DNA of 64,000 nucleotides from NCBI GenBank assembly GCA_035286465.1, contig DATEDF010000071.1, positions 1 through 64,000 on the forward strand, written 5' to 3'. This DNA comes from Fen-1231 sp035286465. Lineage in GTDB: Bacteria > Gemmatimonadota > Gemmatimonadetes > Gemmatimonadales > Gemmatimonadaceae. Each line of letters starts with the position of its first letter. Positions within the stretch are counted from its first letter, which is position 1. Positions 34,050-42,764 of this stretch are shown here, piece by piece. A program made the position numbers and the translations under genes. Below the pieces are notes generated by a model. It was not told where the DNA came from. It saw only the letters and a program-made list of their open reading frames with translations, and did not search any database.

Positions 34050-34721
34050 TCACTCAAAGTAGATGAACGAGTGATCACCCCTGTAGCCGGTGTGCTCGAA
34101 CCACCAAGCCCATTCCTCCGGAGTGCAGAACTCCTCGCACGTAAGTTGCCAGTAGAGCAGGTTGGCCTTCTCGACTTCATTCCGGTAGGACTCGACGCAG
34201 ATGTACTTGTTCTTTTTACCGACCCGTTCGACCTCCCGCAAGGCCTTCTCCAGGTCGTAGTTGTACAGGTTGTGGAGCGTGTTGAGCGAGTATACCAGGT
34301 CGAAGTAATGGTCCGGGAATGGCAAGGACGTTGCGTTTGCCAACTGAAGACGACGCTTGATTTCCGGCTTCGCGTGCTCGATCGCGTACTCTGAGACGTC
34401 GATTCCGTAGACTTCGACACCGGGGATCACCTTCGTGAAGTCGTACAGCAGGAAACCCTTCCCACACCCGACATCAAGGACCTTGTCACCCGGCCGAATA
34501 TCGTAGTGCTGCGCCATCAGTCGGGCGACCTTTTCCCACCGTCCTTCGATGTAGCTATAGCCACCAAACCCGAGGCGACGGTCGCCGTCCCAGTAGTGGT
34601 AGCCCCACGTCTTCGCCATCTCGGCGGCCTTGGCCTTTGGGTACTCGGGGTCGGTGACGCGGGCGAGGTAATCACGCTGCGTGGTCTTGTGCACCGCGGA
34701 GAGAAAATCAATGTAGGCCAT
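34050..34721 (-). CDS. class I SAM-dependent methyltransferase
   Basis: 223 residues. YWDGDRRLGFGGYSYIEGRW precedes motif I KVLDVGCGKGFLLYDF (about 80-95), VYGIDVSEYAIEHA, and SLPFPDHYFDLVYSLNTLHNL. The family is O-/N-methyltransferase-like and appears beside HAD, kinase and transketolase genes in related surface loci. It starts 3 bases downstream of the phosphotransferase stop. Confidence 0.85.
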   Translation of the reverse strand: MAYIDFLSAVHKTTQRDYLARVTDPEYPKAKAAEMAKTWGYHYWDGDRRLGFGGYSYIEGRWEKVARLMAQHYDIRPGDKVLDVGCGKGFLLYDFTKVIPGVEVYGIDVSEYAIEHAKPEIKRRLQLANATSLPFPDHYFDLVYSLNTLHNLYNYDLEKALREVERVGKKNKYICVESYRNEVEKANLLYWQLTCEEFCTPEEWAWWFEHTGYRGDHSFIYFE

Positions 34722-34724
34722 TGT

Positions 34725-35762
34725 TCAGGCGATGTGTTGGAGCGTCTCGAAAAGCACTTGGGCCTTGGTGAGCTGCTCGCACTTGAGGGTAGTCTCATCG
34801 AGTGACGGGTTGGCGAACCGTCGCCGAGCAAGATGTTCAGGCAGGAACACATTAAGCGCAATGCAGCACCACTTGACGACGTAGACCGGCCGCAAGAGGT
34901 TGGCGCGGGCTACGAGTTCGTGCGGTCTCGCGAAGCACGCCATCAGCTGGTTGACAAAGGCGTGAAAAAGGACTCCGGGCACGGGAAGGGCGAGCTGTGA
35001 GAAGAAATCGCCAGCAGTCTTCGCGGGATCGTCCCAACCGGCGTATTCGAAATCGATGAACCGGATCCGCCCGTTCGGCGCGACCAAGGCGTTGTGAAAC
35101 CCGAAGTCGGACGGCGAGATGCATCGCTGCGCGGTCTCCAGAGTCTCGTCGAGCTCCAACCCACGTCCGGCCGCAGCTCGAGCAAAGCGGCTCGTTAACG
35201 TGCCCCAATAGCTCGACAGCGTGCGAAAGAAGTCGCGGGCCTCCCGGTCTTCCTTTCCACTCGTGGGCGCATCGTTGAGGCGCTGCATGCGCTCGGACAC
35301 CAGCGCAAGGTGCTGCGCAAGTGAGAAACAGGCCTCGGCTGCCGAGGGCAGCGTCGGGGCGCGGACCCTCGCCAGCGGAGAATTCAGAGCGGTGACGAAG
35401 TCCAGCGCTGCCTGCACGTGCTCCCAGCGGACCTCGCCAGCTCGAAGGAGGGTCCCGTCAATGAATTCATGCAGCGCCATGCCGGTCCGCTGATCAGACG
35501 CATATGGAACAGGCGTCGCATCCGGGCTGACCGCGGCGGCGTACGAGAGAAACGCGTGCTCTGCCGCGAGCCGATCACGCGTGTCGCGTTCATCACGAAA
35601 ATACTGCTTTGTCAGAAATGTTCCGGCGGAGGTGCGGACCTGGTATGTGCGGTTGTTGCCACCGGAGAGGCAAGGTTCAATCGAGAGGATTGGTGCCCGA
35701 ATGCCAGCGCTCGCCAGAAGCACCGCAACGTTGGCTCGCAGGTCGGTGGGGAAAGGACTCAC
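34725..35762 (-). CDS. APH-family small-molecule kinase
   Basis: 345 residues from GTG 35762, eight bases after the HAD stop. An N-terminal kinase lobe includes SGGNNRTYQVRTSAGTFLTK (ATP lysine, near 45). The catalytic loop reads SPSDFGFHNALV (Asp and Asn kept, the usual His replaced) and the metal loop RFIDFEYAGWDDPAKTAGDF. This is the aminoglycoside/choline-kinase fold. Together with the HAD phosphatase and split transketolase it may phosphorylate a sugar or polyol precursor for this polysaccharide. Confidence 0.78.
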   Translation of the reverse strand: MSPFPTDLRANVAVLLASAGIRAPILSIEPCLSGGNNRTYQVRTSAGTFLTKQYFRDERDTRDRLAAEHAFLSYAAAVSPDATPVPYASDQRTGMALHEFIDGTLLRAGEVRWEHVQAALDFVTALNSPLARVRAPTLPSAAEACFSLAQHLALVSERMQRLNDAPTSGKEDREARDFFRTLSSYWGTLTSRFARAAAGRGLELDETLETAQRCISPSDFGFHNALVAPNGRIRFIDFEYAGWDDPAKTAGDFFSQLALPVPGVLFHAFVNQLMACFARPHELVARANLLRPVYVVKWCCIALNVFLPEHLARRRFANPSLDETTLKCEQLTKAQVLFETLQHIA

Positions 35763-35769
35763 TGGCGGC

Positions 35770-36378
35770 CTACTGACACAAGTGCGCCGCGATCTCCTGC
35801 CAGGTCCGGTACACCTGCAGACCTTCGCACGCGCTCGAGGCGTGATGAGAATCCGGGTCGAATAGCACACGCGCAGTGCTCGCCGGGAAGCGATCCGCAC
35901 ACAGGATCTCGGGTAGGTCGTCGATGAACACGTCGCAGCGAAGGGCCTCGATCCGCGCGAGCTTCGCGTCCTTCGTCACTTCGAAGAAGACCGACGCCTC
36001 TGGGATGAGCAGCTCACCATCGCACATCAGATGGCTCGTGATCCAGGAGCGGGCGGCGTTGTGCAGGTCGATCGGGACGCCGAGGAAGGGGTGCCGCGTC
36101 CTGTGACTAACGACAGATACGTCGTACCGACGTTTCTTGGCGAGGCACAAGCACTCAACGGCACCGACGTATGCCTGCGCGTCGCTCATCCGTGCGCCGT
36201 ACACGAGCCCCTGCATCTCCGTCCAGCGATCCTCGTGTCCAGCCAGTCTCAAGTAGTCCCGAATGGCCACCTTGTCCGCGGGCATGTCGGGTGGAACCAG
36301 TCTCTGCTCCATTGCGATGCTGTGAAAGAGCAGATCATAACGGACGATCGTGTTGTCGAAGTCAATGCCGATGCGCAT
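35770..36378 (-). CDS. HAD-superfamily hydrolase
   Basis: 202 residues. Motif I is IGIDFDNTIVRYD (Asp nucleophile residue 6), motif II VSHRTRH near 90, a Lys (KDAKLARIEAL) near 140, and motif IV FIDDLPEIL near 152. A cap of about 60 residues lies between the first two motifs. It probably dephosphorylates a sugar or polyol phosphate. It could be the missing heptose-bisphosphate phosphatase, but lacks recognisable GmhB zinc-loop cysteines, so I leave it unnamed. Confidence 0.78.
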   Translation of the reverse strand: MRIGIDFDNTIVRYDLLFHSIAMEQRLVPPDMPADKVAIRDYLRLAGHEDRWTEMQGLVYGARMSDAQAYVGAVECLCLAKKRRYDVSVVSHRTRHPFLGVPIDLHNAARSWITSHLMCDGELLIPEASVFFEVTKDAKLARIEALRCDVFIDDLPEILCADRFPASTARVLFDPDSHHASSACEGLQVYRTWQEIAAHLCQ

Positions 36379-36395
36379 GCAGGGACTGGCGATGG

Positions 36396-37319
36396 CTAGG
36401 CGCCGCGAAGTGCAGCGTACACGGTGTCTGCGATCTTCGCCGCGCTGAGGCCGTACTTGTCGCGCGCATACGCCTGCGTGCCAACTTCGTGCATGAACTC
36501 GTCAGGAGTCCCGAGCATGAGCAGTGGCGGCGCGCTTTGCTGTGATGCTCGCCATTCTGCGACCGCGCTGCCGAAGCCGCCGATGCGACCGTGTTCCTCC
36601 ACCGTAACCAGAAGGGGGAATCTCCGCTTGGCGACTTCGAGATACGCGCGATCAAGCGGTTTTACGGTGTGATAGCTCACGACCTCTGCCGATATATCTC
36701 GCGCCCGCAGCCGATCCGACGCTTTCACGACCTCCGCCATGACGGTACCGGTGGCGAGTAAGGCAACGTCTGTCCCCGGCGAAATCACAATCGCCTCTCC
36801 GATGCGTAGGTCCGGGGAGCGGACGTGGATGAGTGGTTCGCCCTTCTTGCCGATGCGGATGTAAGACGGCGCATCGTCCTCGAGAGCAGCCCGCAGAAGG
36901 AGGCGGAGCTCCGTTGCATCGCACGGAGCGAGAACGCGCATGCCCGGAAGCGTCCGCAGGATCGCCAAGTCTTCGAGCGAGTGATGCGTTGGTCCGAGAT
37001 CCGCGTACGACAAGCCGGACCCAGTACCGACGATGATGACAGGTGCACCGTGACAGCACACGTCTACGCGAATCTGTTCGAAACATCGCGTGGTGGTGAA
37101 TGGCGTGATCGTGTACACGACCGGGCGCATTCCGCAGAGCGCCATGCCGGCCGCGACGCCCATCATGTTTGCTTCGGCGACACCGCAGTTGAAGAAGCGT
37201 CGTTCGTCGACCCGCTTATAGTTGTCGAAGAGCTTGTTCCCGATATCCCCGGTGAGCAGAACCAGACGCCCGTTCGCACTGGCGAGCTTGGTCACCTCGT
37301 CGGCGAACGCATTCCTCAT
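36396..37319 (-). CDS. transketolase, C-terminal subunit
   Basis: 307 residues, the length of the pyrimidine-binding plus C-terminal part of split transketolases. CGVAEANMMGVAAGMAL holds the catalytic Glu that activates ThDP, followed by GLSYADLGPTHHSLEDLAIL and APCDATELR, and a C-terminal domain with VEEHGRIGGFG. The start overlaps the N-terminal subunit stop (ATGA). The two subunits form an active heterotetramer in other bacteria. Confidence 0.9.
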   Translation of the reverse strand: MRNAFADEVTKLASANGRLVLLTGDIGNKLFDNYKRVDERRFFNCGVAEANMMGVAAGMALCGMRPVVYTITPFTTTRCFEQIRVDVCCHGAPVIIVGTGSGLSYADLGPTHHSLEDLAILRTLPGMRVLAPCDATELRLLLRAALEDDAPSYIRIGKKGEPLIHVRSPDLRIGEAIVISPGTDVALLATGTVMAEVVKASDRLRARDISAEVVSYHTVKPLDRAYLEVAKRRFPLLVTVEEHGRIGGFGSAVAEWRASQQSAPPLLMLGTPDEFMHEVGTQAYARDKYGLSAAKIADTVYAALRGA

Positions 37320-38149
37320 TTGGTGACTCCGAGTTCTCGTTTGGCCGCGAGGACCTCGTCGGAGGTTGGGATTCTGTAGTGCCAGTTGTTCTCGTCTTCC
37401 ATGAACGATACGCCCTTGCCCTTCACCGTGTGAGCGACAATCGCCGTCGGTCTGGAGTCGTCACCGGGTGAAAGAGCGAGTGCTTCGCCGATGGCGGCGA
37501 AGTCATGACCGTCTATTTCGCACGTGCGCCACCCAAAGGCACGCCATTTCTCAGCCAAGGGACTGAGTGCCATCACCTCTTCACTCCGCCCTGTCGCCTG
37601 CCATTTGTTGAAGTCGATGATGACGCAGAGCCGGCTCGCGCGTTGTGACGCCGCAAGCATCGCCGCCTCCCAAACTGCGCCCTCGTTGCATTCTCCGTCG
37701 CTGAGCAACGCATAGACGTTGTAGTCAAGCCCCCGAATGCGCCCCGCCAGCGCCATTCCGAGGCCAAGCGGCAGGCCGTGACCGAGTGAACCGGTCGCCG
37801 CCTCGATGCCCGGCAGGTGGTCCGGCGTCGGCGGATGCTCGGCGAACAGGCTGCCGTCCTGGCCATAGTTGTCGAGCATGGCTTCAGGATAGAACCCGCG
37901 CATCGCCAACACCTGAAACAGGGCAGCCGCGCCATGCCCCTTGCTGAGGATGAATCGGTCGCGAGATGGCGCGCGCGCGTCCGCCGCATCGATCCGCAGC
38001 ACCGAGAAGTACAGCGTCGTGAGGATATCGACGCACGACAGACACGAACCCAAATGGGGGGTGTTCGTCCTGTGTGACGTCTCGATGATGCGCACACGAA
38101 GAGTCCGTGCACGCCAGTCGAGGTCCGAGATGTCGACTCGCGCTGTCAC
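37316..38149 (-). CDS. transketolase, N-terminal (ThDP-binding) subunit
   Basis: 277 residues from GTG 38149. HLGSCLSCVDILTTLYF, FILSKGHGAAALFQ and GSLGHGLPLGLGMAL mark the family; the ThDP/Mg site is LLSDGECNEGAVWEAAM with IDFNKWQATG. Split transketolases are common in archaea and in specialised bacterial clusters. Here it may make sedoheptulose-7-phosphate, substrate of the GmhA-like isomerase in the same locus, or transfer a two-carbon unit to another sugar. Divergent from the plus-strand SDR gene. Confidence 0.9.
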   Translation of the reverse strand: MTARVDISDLDWRARTLRVRIIETSHRTNTPHLGSCLSCVDILTTLYFSVLRIDAADARAPSRDRFILSKGHGAAALFQVLAMRGFYPEAMLDNYGQDGSLFAEHPPTPDHLPGIEAATGSLGHGLPLGLGMALAGRIRGLDYNVYALLSDGECNEGAVWEAAMLAASQRASRLCVIIDFNKWQATGRSEEVMALSPLAEKWRAFGWRTCEIDGHDFAAIGEALALSPGDDSRPTAIVAHTVKGKGVSFMEDENNWHYRIPTSDEVLAAKRELGVTK

Positions 38150-38485
38150 ACGGCTTCCACGATGGGCTTCACGGCTGGAAGAGATCCTCCGAGCGGACGG
38201 TTCGGCAACATCCACAGGAGCAGGCGCATCGGGCCGACACGAGAGTGCATCTCCGCTGCGGTCGTAGAACGCGTGCGAGCATTGTGACGCCGGGTGAAAG
38301 ATCGTAGGTTGAAGCCGCGCCATGCAAGGTGCCGAACTGCGCACTCCATCCACCATCGCGCACCGTCGCGCGAACGGAACCGGGAACTCATACAGCGCGG
38401 CGTCGGCGAGCGCGACGTCGAAGTGCCCTGCTGTCGTTGCAAAACGATAGCGCGGGGATGTCCTTCACCTGGTTTCGAACTGAAT
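38150..38485. other. 336-base divergent intergenic region
   Basis: This gap between the transketolase N-subunit and the plus-strand SDR should contain both promoters. Open frames running through it have no family features. I see no unambiguous -35/-10 pair on either strand, no palindrome and no repeat. TTGCAA at about 38434 could be a plus-strand -35, but no good -10 follows at 16-18 bp. Confidence 0.3.
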
Positions 38486-39280
38486 ATGGACCTTGGAATA
38501 GACGGCAAGACGGCGCTCGTCACCGGCGGAGCGCAAGGGATCGGAGCAGCCATCACCGAGGAGCTGCTGAGAGAAGGAGCGAGGGTATTCTTCACTTCGC
38601 GCAGTGAGGCCGCGATCGCCGAGCATCTGGCTCATCTAGGTCCGCTGGCGAAAGCAGCCTCCGGAATCCTCTGTGAGCTCACGGAACCGGGCGGCGTGGC
38701 GGCAATCGACACAGACCTGCATACGGCGAGTCTGGAGATCGACATCCTGGTCAACAATGCCGGCCACACGCTCGACATCACCGATCCATATTGCTCGATC
38801 GATGACTGGCGCAATGTCATGAGGCTGAACTTCGAAGTCGCGGTCGAACTCGCGAACCTCATGATCCCGAATATGAAGCGACGAAGATGGGGCCGCATCG
38901 TCAACATCACGTCCTGTGCTGGTCTCGAGAACAGTGGGCCGGTCACGTTCAGCGTTGCAAAGGCAGCATTGACCGCGTACACCAGATCGATGGGTCGGGT
39001 GTTGGCCACGGAGGAGCCTGGAGTCGTCATGAGCGCGGTTTTCCCCGGGGTTGTCCTGACGAAGGGCGGACATTGGGAGAAGGTCCTTGCGACGAATCCG
39101 AAGCACGCCGAGACGTATCTCAAGGAGCGATGCCCCGCTGGCAGATTCGGCAGCGTGGACGAGATCAGTCCGGTCGTTGCCTTCTATTGCTCGGAAAAGG
39201 CGTCGTTCAGTCACGGAGCGATAGTGCCGGTCGACGCGGGTCAGTCCAGGCATTTCATGTACTTCAACTACCTGGAATAG
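38486..39280 (+). CDS. short-chain dehydrogenase-like protein lacking the catalytic tyrosine
   Basis: 264 residues. The classical SDR features are present: ALVTGGAQGIGAAI (cofactor loop, about 10-23), ILVNNAGH, NITSCAG. The active-site segment reads VTFSVAKAAL, so the usual Tyr of YxxxK is Phe (codon TTC) while Lys is kept. It ends QSRHFMYFNYLE, a short tail. Without Tyr, normal hydride-transfer catalysis should be impaired; it may be a pseudo-enzyme, a subunit for the ThDP enzyme encoded 6 bases downstream, or use another proton donor. Confidence 0.8.
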   Translation: MDLGIDGKTALVTGGAQGIGAAITEELLREGARVFFTSRSEAAIAEHLAHLGPLAKAASGILCELTEPGGVAAIDTDLHTASLEIDILVNNAGHTLDITDPYCSIDDWRNVMRLNFEVAVELANLMIPNMKRRRWGRIVNITSCAGLENSGPVTFSVAKAALTAYTRSMGRVLATEEPGVVMSAVFPGVVLTKGGHWEKVLATNPKHAETYLKERCPAGRFGSVDEISPVVAFYCSEKASFSHGAIVPVDAGQSRHFMYFNYLE

Positions 39281-39286
39281 TCGCTC

Positions 39287-41041
39287 GTGAAAGTGTCAGA
39301 CTATATCGCGAGCTTCCTGAAGTCGAAGGGAATAGGCCATGTCTTCGGCTTGCAGGGAGGCGCAGTCGTACACCTCTTCGACTCGATCGACAAGATACCC
39401 GGTCTGCAGGCGATCTACTGCCACCACGAGCAGGCCGCTGCCTTGGCGGCGGTCAGCTATTCAAGAGTCTCGGAGAACAACGGCGCCGTGATCGTTACAA
39501 CTGGCCCCGGGGCGACCAACGCGCTCACCGGACTGCTCGCGGCGTGGCAGGACTCCATCCCGTGTCTGTTCCTGTCCGGCCAGACAAGAAAGGAACACAC
39601 GTCATACGGCCTCAAGGTCAGGCAGGTTGGAACGCAGGAGCTGAACATCGTCGACATCGTGAGGCCGATCACCAAGTACGCCAAGTTCATCAGCTCACTC
39701 GCAGGTCTCGAAGATGAGCTCGAACTTGCGTATCAGATCAGCGTGAGCGGCAGACCAGGACCCGTGTGGCTGGACATTCCCGTGAACCTGCAGTGGGAAC
39801 ATTTCGAGCCTCGGCGCCCGAGTCCGTCCGTGGTGGTCAACAGCGAAGGCGCCAGAGAGTTTTCTGAGGTGGCGCGTCATCTTCGAGCGGCACGCAAGCC
39901 GCTCGTTATCGCGGGCCATGGCATTAGGTCCGGGAAGGCTGTCGCCAAGTTCCGGGAGTTCATCACACGCTTGAACGTTCCGTTCGTCACGACCTGGACG
40001 GCAGCTGATTTCCTGCCGACGAGCCATGCGCTCAACACCGGTATTCTCGGCATCAGCGGGCAACGAGGTGCCAACAAGGCCGTCCATAGCGCCGACCTCT
40101 TACTCGTACTTGGGAGTCACCTGTCGATACCGCAAACATCGACGCTGTTTGATCAGTTTGCACCGGACGCCAAGAAGATCGTCATCGACATAGATAGGGA
40201 TCAATTAGAGAATCTGAACGTCAAGGTCGAGTTGCCGGTCGTGGCAGACGTCGGCGTCTTCTTTGATTGGGTCAAGGCCTACGCGTTGGAGATCAGTGTC
40301 GAACGAGATTGGCTGGCTTCCTGCAAGTCGTTCAAGGAAATGAATAGCGTCTCCAGCGGGCTTCGGAAGACAGGGAGCAAGACCTCAGCTGGTGTGAACT
40401 CTTACGTGTTCAACGATCTGTTGACGCGATGTCTCCCAGAGAATGTGTGCCTCGTCATCGACGGCGGTGGAACCGCGCTGTACACGGGCTTCCAAAGCAG
40501 CCAGATCCGCGACACACAGCGGCTGGTCTGCTCCTCCAGCATGTCGGCGATGGGAAGCGGCCTCCCCGAGAGCGTCGGCGCGTGCCTCGCGAACAAGAGG
40601 CGACTGACGACCTGTTTGATCGGCGATGGCAGCTTCTTGATCAACGTACAAGAGCTGCAGACGATCGTTCATCACCGACTCCCCATCAAGGTTTTTGTGC
40701 TGAACAACAATGGATATCTGGCAATTCGGCACACCCAAGCGGCGTTTCTCGAACAACGCTATGCGGGCACCCACCGTGACTGGGGAGTGTCGTTCCCGGC
40801 CATCAAGAAGGTAGCGGCTGCCTTTGATATTCCATTTTTCAGGGTCGCCCGTGAAGCGACGGCTCGCAAGGTGATAACCGACGTCCTGAAGGTCAAGGGC
40901 CCAGCGATCTGCGAAGTGGTGGTGCCAGACGACCAGGAAATGCTCTTCAAGCAAGGCTTCAGGCGCAACGCCAATGGTACCTTTTCACCAGTTGCGCTGG
41001 GGGAGATGTGGCCTTTCACGGACACATTCTCTTCGACCTGA
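39287..41041 (+). CDS. ThDP-dependent acetolactate-synthase-like enzyme
   Basis: 584 residues with the three pyruvate-decarboxylase-type domains: N-terminal Pyr domain with YCHHEQAAALAAVSYSRV (catalytic Glu near 48), a central domain (about 190-330) and a C-terminal PP domain with CLIGDGSFLINVQELQT and VFVLNNNGYLAIRHTQ (ThDP/Mg motif). FAD-dependent relatives such as YerE add acetyl units to keto-sugars to form branched-chain sugars; one acting here is plausible but unproven. Start GTG 39287. Cotranscribed with the preceding SDR on the plus strand. Confidence 0.85.
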   Translation: MKVSDYIASFLKSKGIGHVFGLQGGAVVHLFDSIDKIPGLQAIYCHHEQAAALAAVSYSRVSENNGAVIVTTGPGATNALTGLLAAWQDSIPCLFLSGQTRKEHTSYGLKVRQVGTQELNIVDIVRPITKYAKFISSLAGLEDELELAYQISVSGRPGPVWLDIPVNLQWEHFEPRRPSPSVVVNSEGAREFSEVARHLRAARKPLVIAGHGIRSGKAVAKFREFITRLNVPFVTTWTAADFLPTSHALNTGILGISGQRGANKAVHSADLLLVLGSHLSIPQTSTLFDQFAPDAKKIVIDIDRDQLENLNVKVELPVVADVGVFFDWVKAYALEISVERDWLASCKSFKEMNSVSSGLRKTGSKTSAGVNSYVFNDLLTRCLPENVCLVIDGGGTALYTGFQSSQIRDTQRLVCSSSMSAMGSGLPESVGACLANKRRLTTCLIGDGSFLINVQELQTIVHHRLPIKVFVLNNNGYLAIRHTQAAFLEQRYAGTHRDWGVSFPAIKKVAAAFDIPFFRVAREATARKVITDVLKVKGPAICEVVVPDDQEMLFKQGFRRNANGTFSPVALGEMWPFTDTFSST

Positions 41042-41172
41042 ATCCAGTGTGAAGGAGGGCTGCTTTTCACTGCGTGAGGATCACTTCTACAGCATTCCGG
41101 CGGAGGACCTGGAACGCATCCGGCAAGCCGAGAGCGAGTTCCCTCCGCTCAATCGCTGAGCGACAACACTCC
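41042..41172. other. gap between converging genes with a possible 36-codon remnant
   Basis: A plus-strand frame from GTG 41049 to the TGA at 41157-41159 encodes 36 residues (including HFYSIPAEDLERIRQ). It looks more protein-like than chance and could be the remnant of a larger gene, but has no ribosome-binding site or family match. No terminator hairpin is evident. Confidence 0.2.
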
Positions 41173-42171
41173 TTACGGCTTATGCAGGTACACCTGCGGC
41201 TGTGTGTTCAGCGCCTCGTAGAAGCGGTCGACCCACGCGATGGTGTCTTCGAGCCCCTGCTCCAGCGAGATCCGCTCGGTCCAACCCAGCTCCCGCCGGA
41301 CCTTCGTGCTGTCCAGACGGTAGGCGGAGTCGTTTCCCGGCCGCTCGGCGGCCATCTCCACGCAATCCTCGAACTTCGCGCCGAGTCGCTCGCAGATCAT
41401 TCCCACCACCCGGCGGATGCTCACCTGCCTGTCGGTCGCGATGTGATAGGCCTCTCCCGGCCGACCCTCGCGCGCCGCGACGGAGGTGGCCTCCGAGACG
41501 TCACGCATGTGAATGAACGACCGCTCTGAGACACCGCCGCCCTGAAGCTGCAGCTTCCGGCCGCTCCTCACCGACAGGATCGTTCGCGGGATGATCCGGT
41601 AGAGCCCTTGCCCGGGGCCGAACACGTTGGCAGCCCGCGTGAACACGACGGGAAACCCGTACTGGGTGAAGTACGTGCGCAGGCTCATGTCGGCGGCCGC
41701 ACGCGACACGGCGTAGGGTGTGCTCGGGTTGAACGGCGCGTCCTCGCGCACGAACCCGCTGGTGCTGCCGTAGACCTCGGGCGTCGTGACGTGCACGTAC
41801 TTCCTCAGGAACTCCATCTGGCGCAGCCGCTCGTGCAGGCGAACCGTCGAGACGACGTTCGTGGTGAACCAGTGCTCGGGGTGCTCCCAGCTCTCGGCGA
41901 CCATACTCTGCGCCGCGAAGTTCACGATGTATCGCGGCCGCTCATTCCTCACGAGCGCGTCAATCGCATCGAGGTCCCGGTTGATGTCCAACCTGGCAAA
42001 GCGGAAGTTCGCGTCGAGACCAGACCACCGGTACGGAAGGAACGCGGCGTGAGGCTCCTCCGACCGGCTCACGCCGATCACCGCTGCACCCTGACCGAGG
42101 ATGTGATCGACAAACGTCGCGCCGGAGAACGAGTTGCTGCCTAGCACGAGGAACAGCTCCCGGCCCGCCAC
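41173..42171 (-). CDS. extended SDR, nucleotide-sugar dehydratase/epimerase-like
   Basis: 332 residues from GTG 42171, overlapping the previous TAG by one base (TAGTG). LFLVLGSNSFSGATFVDHIL replaces the usual GxxGxxG glycines, NFAAQSMVAESWEHPEHW, VTTPEVYGS and ANVFGPGQGLYRIIPRTI are typical of GDP-mannose or dTDP-glucose dehydratase relatives. The active site reads YAVSR, with Arg in place of the conserved Lys. Such changes leave the chemistry uncertain. The neighbouring genes encode GmhA-like, epimerase and HldE-like proteins, so the substrate may be an activated heptose. Confidence 0.8.
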   Translation of the reverse strand: MAGRELFLVLGSNSFSGATFVDHILGQGAAVIGVSRSEEPHAAFLPYRWSGLDANFRFARLDINRDLDAIDALVRNERPRYIVNFAAQSMVAESWEHPEHWFTTNVVSTVRLHERLRQMEFLRKYVHVTTPEVYGSTSGFVREDAPFNPSTPYAVSRAAADMSLRTYFTQYGFPVVFTRAANVFGPGQGLYRIIPRTILSVRSGRKLQLQGGGVSERSFIHMRDVSEATSVAAREGRPGEAYHIATDRQVSIRRVVGMICERLGAKFEDCVEMAAERPGNDSAYRLDSTKVRRELGWTERISLEQGLEDTIAWVDRFYEALNTQPQVYLHKP

Positions 42172-42764
42172 TATGGCTCCGAGGCGGGCTGGTTGCGGTA
42201 GAGCCACTGCATGACGGCGTGGCCTACGATGAGCTGCATGTCTTCGGCGATCTGCATGTCATCCACCGCGACGTGGATCGCCACGTCGGCCATCGCCTTG
42301 GCGCGGCCACCGGAGTAGCCGACGATCGCAAAGCTCCTGACCGACATTGCCTTCGCCTGCTCGATCGCCCTGAGGATGTTCGGGGAGTTGCCGCTGCCCG
42401 AGAGCACGACGAGCACGTCGCCGGCACGGGCCAGCACCGCGAGCTGCATCGCGAAGACCTCATCGTAGCCCTCGTCGTTCGCGAGGCAAGTGAGCGTTGC
42501 GGGGTTCGCCGGCAGCGCCGTAACGCGTAGCCCCGATCCCCGTGCGTTCGAGACGGGGTAGAGGAAGTCGTTCGCCAGGTGCATCGCGTTGGCGGCGCTG
42601 CCGCCATTGCCGCACAGGAACACGTTGCGCCCTGTGCTCCAGCAGTCGCGCAGCTCGTCGGCCAGGCGCTCGACGCCCGACCAATCCTGCCGCGCCAGCA
42701 CCTCGCGGAGGCGCGCGGCATAGTCGGCCGCGGCGGCACGAAGGCCATGCGGCGCGGAGGTCAC
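42171..42764 (-). CDS. gmhA: sedoheptulose-7-phosphate isomerase, GmhA-like
   Basis: 197 residues from GTG 42764, overlapping the upstream stop (GTGA). VFLCGNGGSAANAMHLANDF is the SIS-domain phosphate loop of GmhA, followed by VLVVLSGSGNSPNIL and IAEDMQLIVGHAVMQW, matching the family's C-terminal His. GmhA converts sedoheptulose-7-phosphate to heptose-7-phosphate, the first step to activated heptose for lipopolysaccharide core, S-layer glycan or capsule. The downstream HldE-like kinase/transferase supports this. Confidence 0.88.
   Translation of the reverse strand: MTSAPHGLRAAAADYAARLREVLARQDWSGVERLADELRDCWSTGRNVFLCGNGGSAANAMHLANDFLYPVSNARGSGLRVTALPANPATLTCLANDEGYDEVFAMQLAVLARAGDVLVVLSGSGNSPNILRAIEQAKAMSVRSFAIVGYSGGRAKAMADVAIHVAVDDMQIAEDMQLIVGHAVMQWLYRNQPASEP

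Noticed and set aside
35770..36378. HAD protein as heptose-bisphosphate phosphatase GmhB
   Set aside because: The catalytic motifs fit HAD phosphatases in general, but the zinc-binding cysteine loop of GmhB is absent.
38149..38356. N-terminal extension of the transketolase N-subunit to 38356
   Set aside because: Family members begin close to the HLGSCLS region; the extension has no conserved features and would occupy the divergent promoter region.
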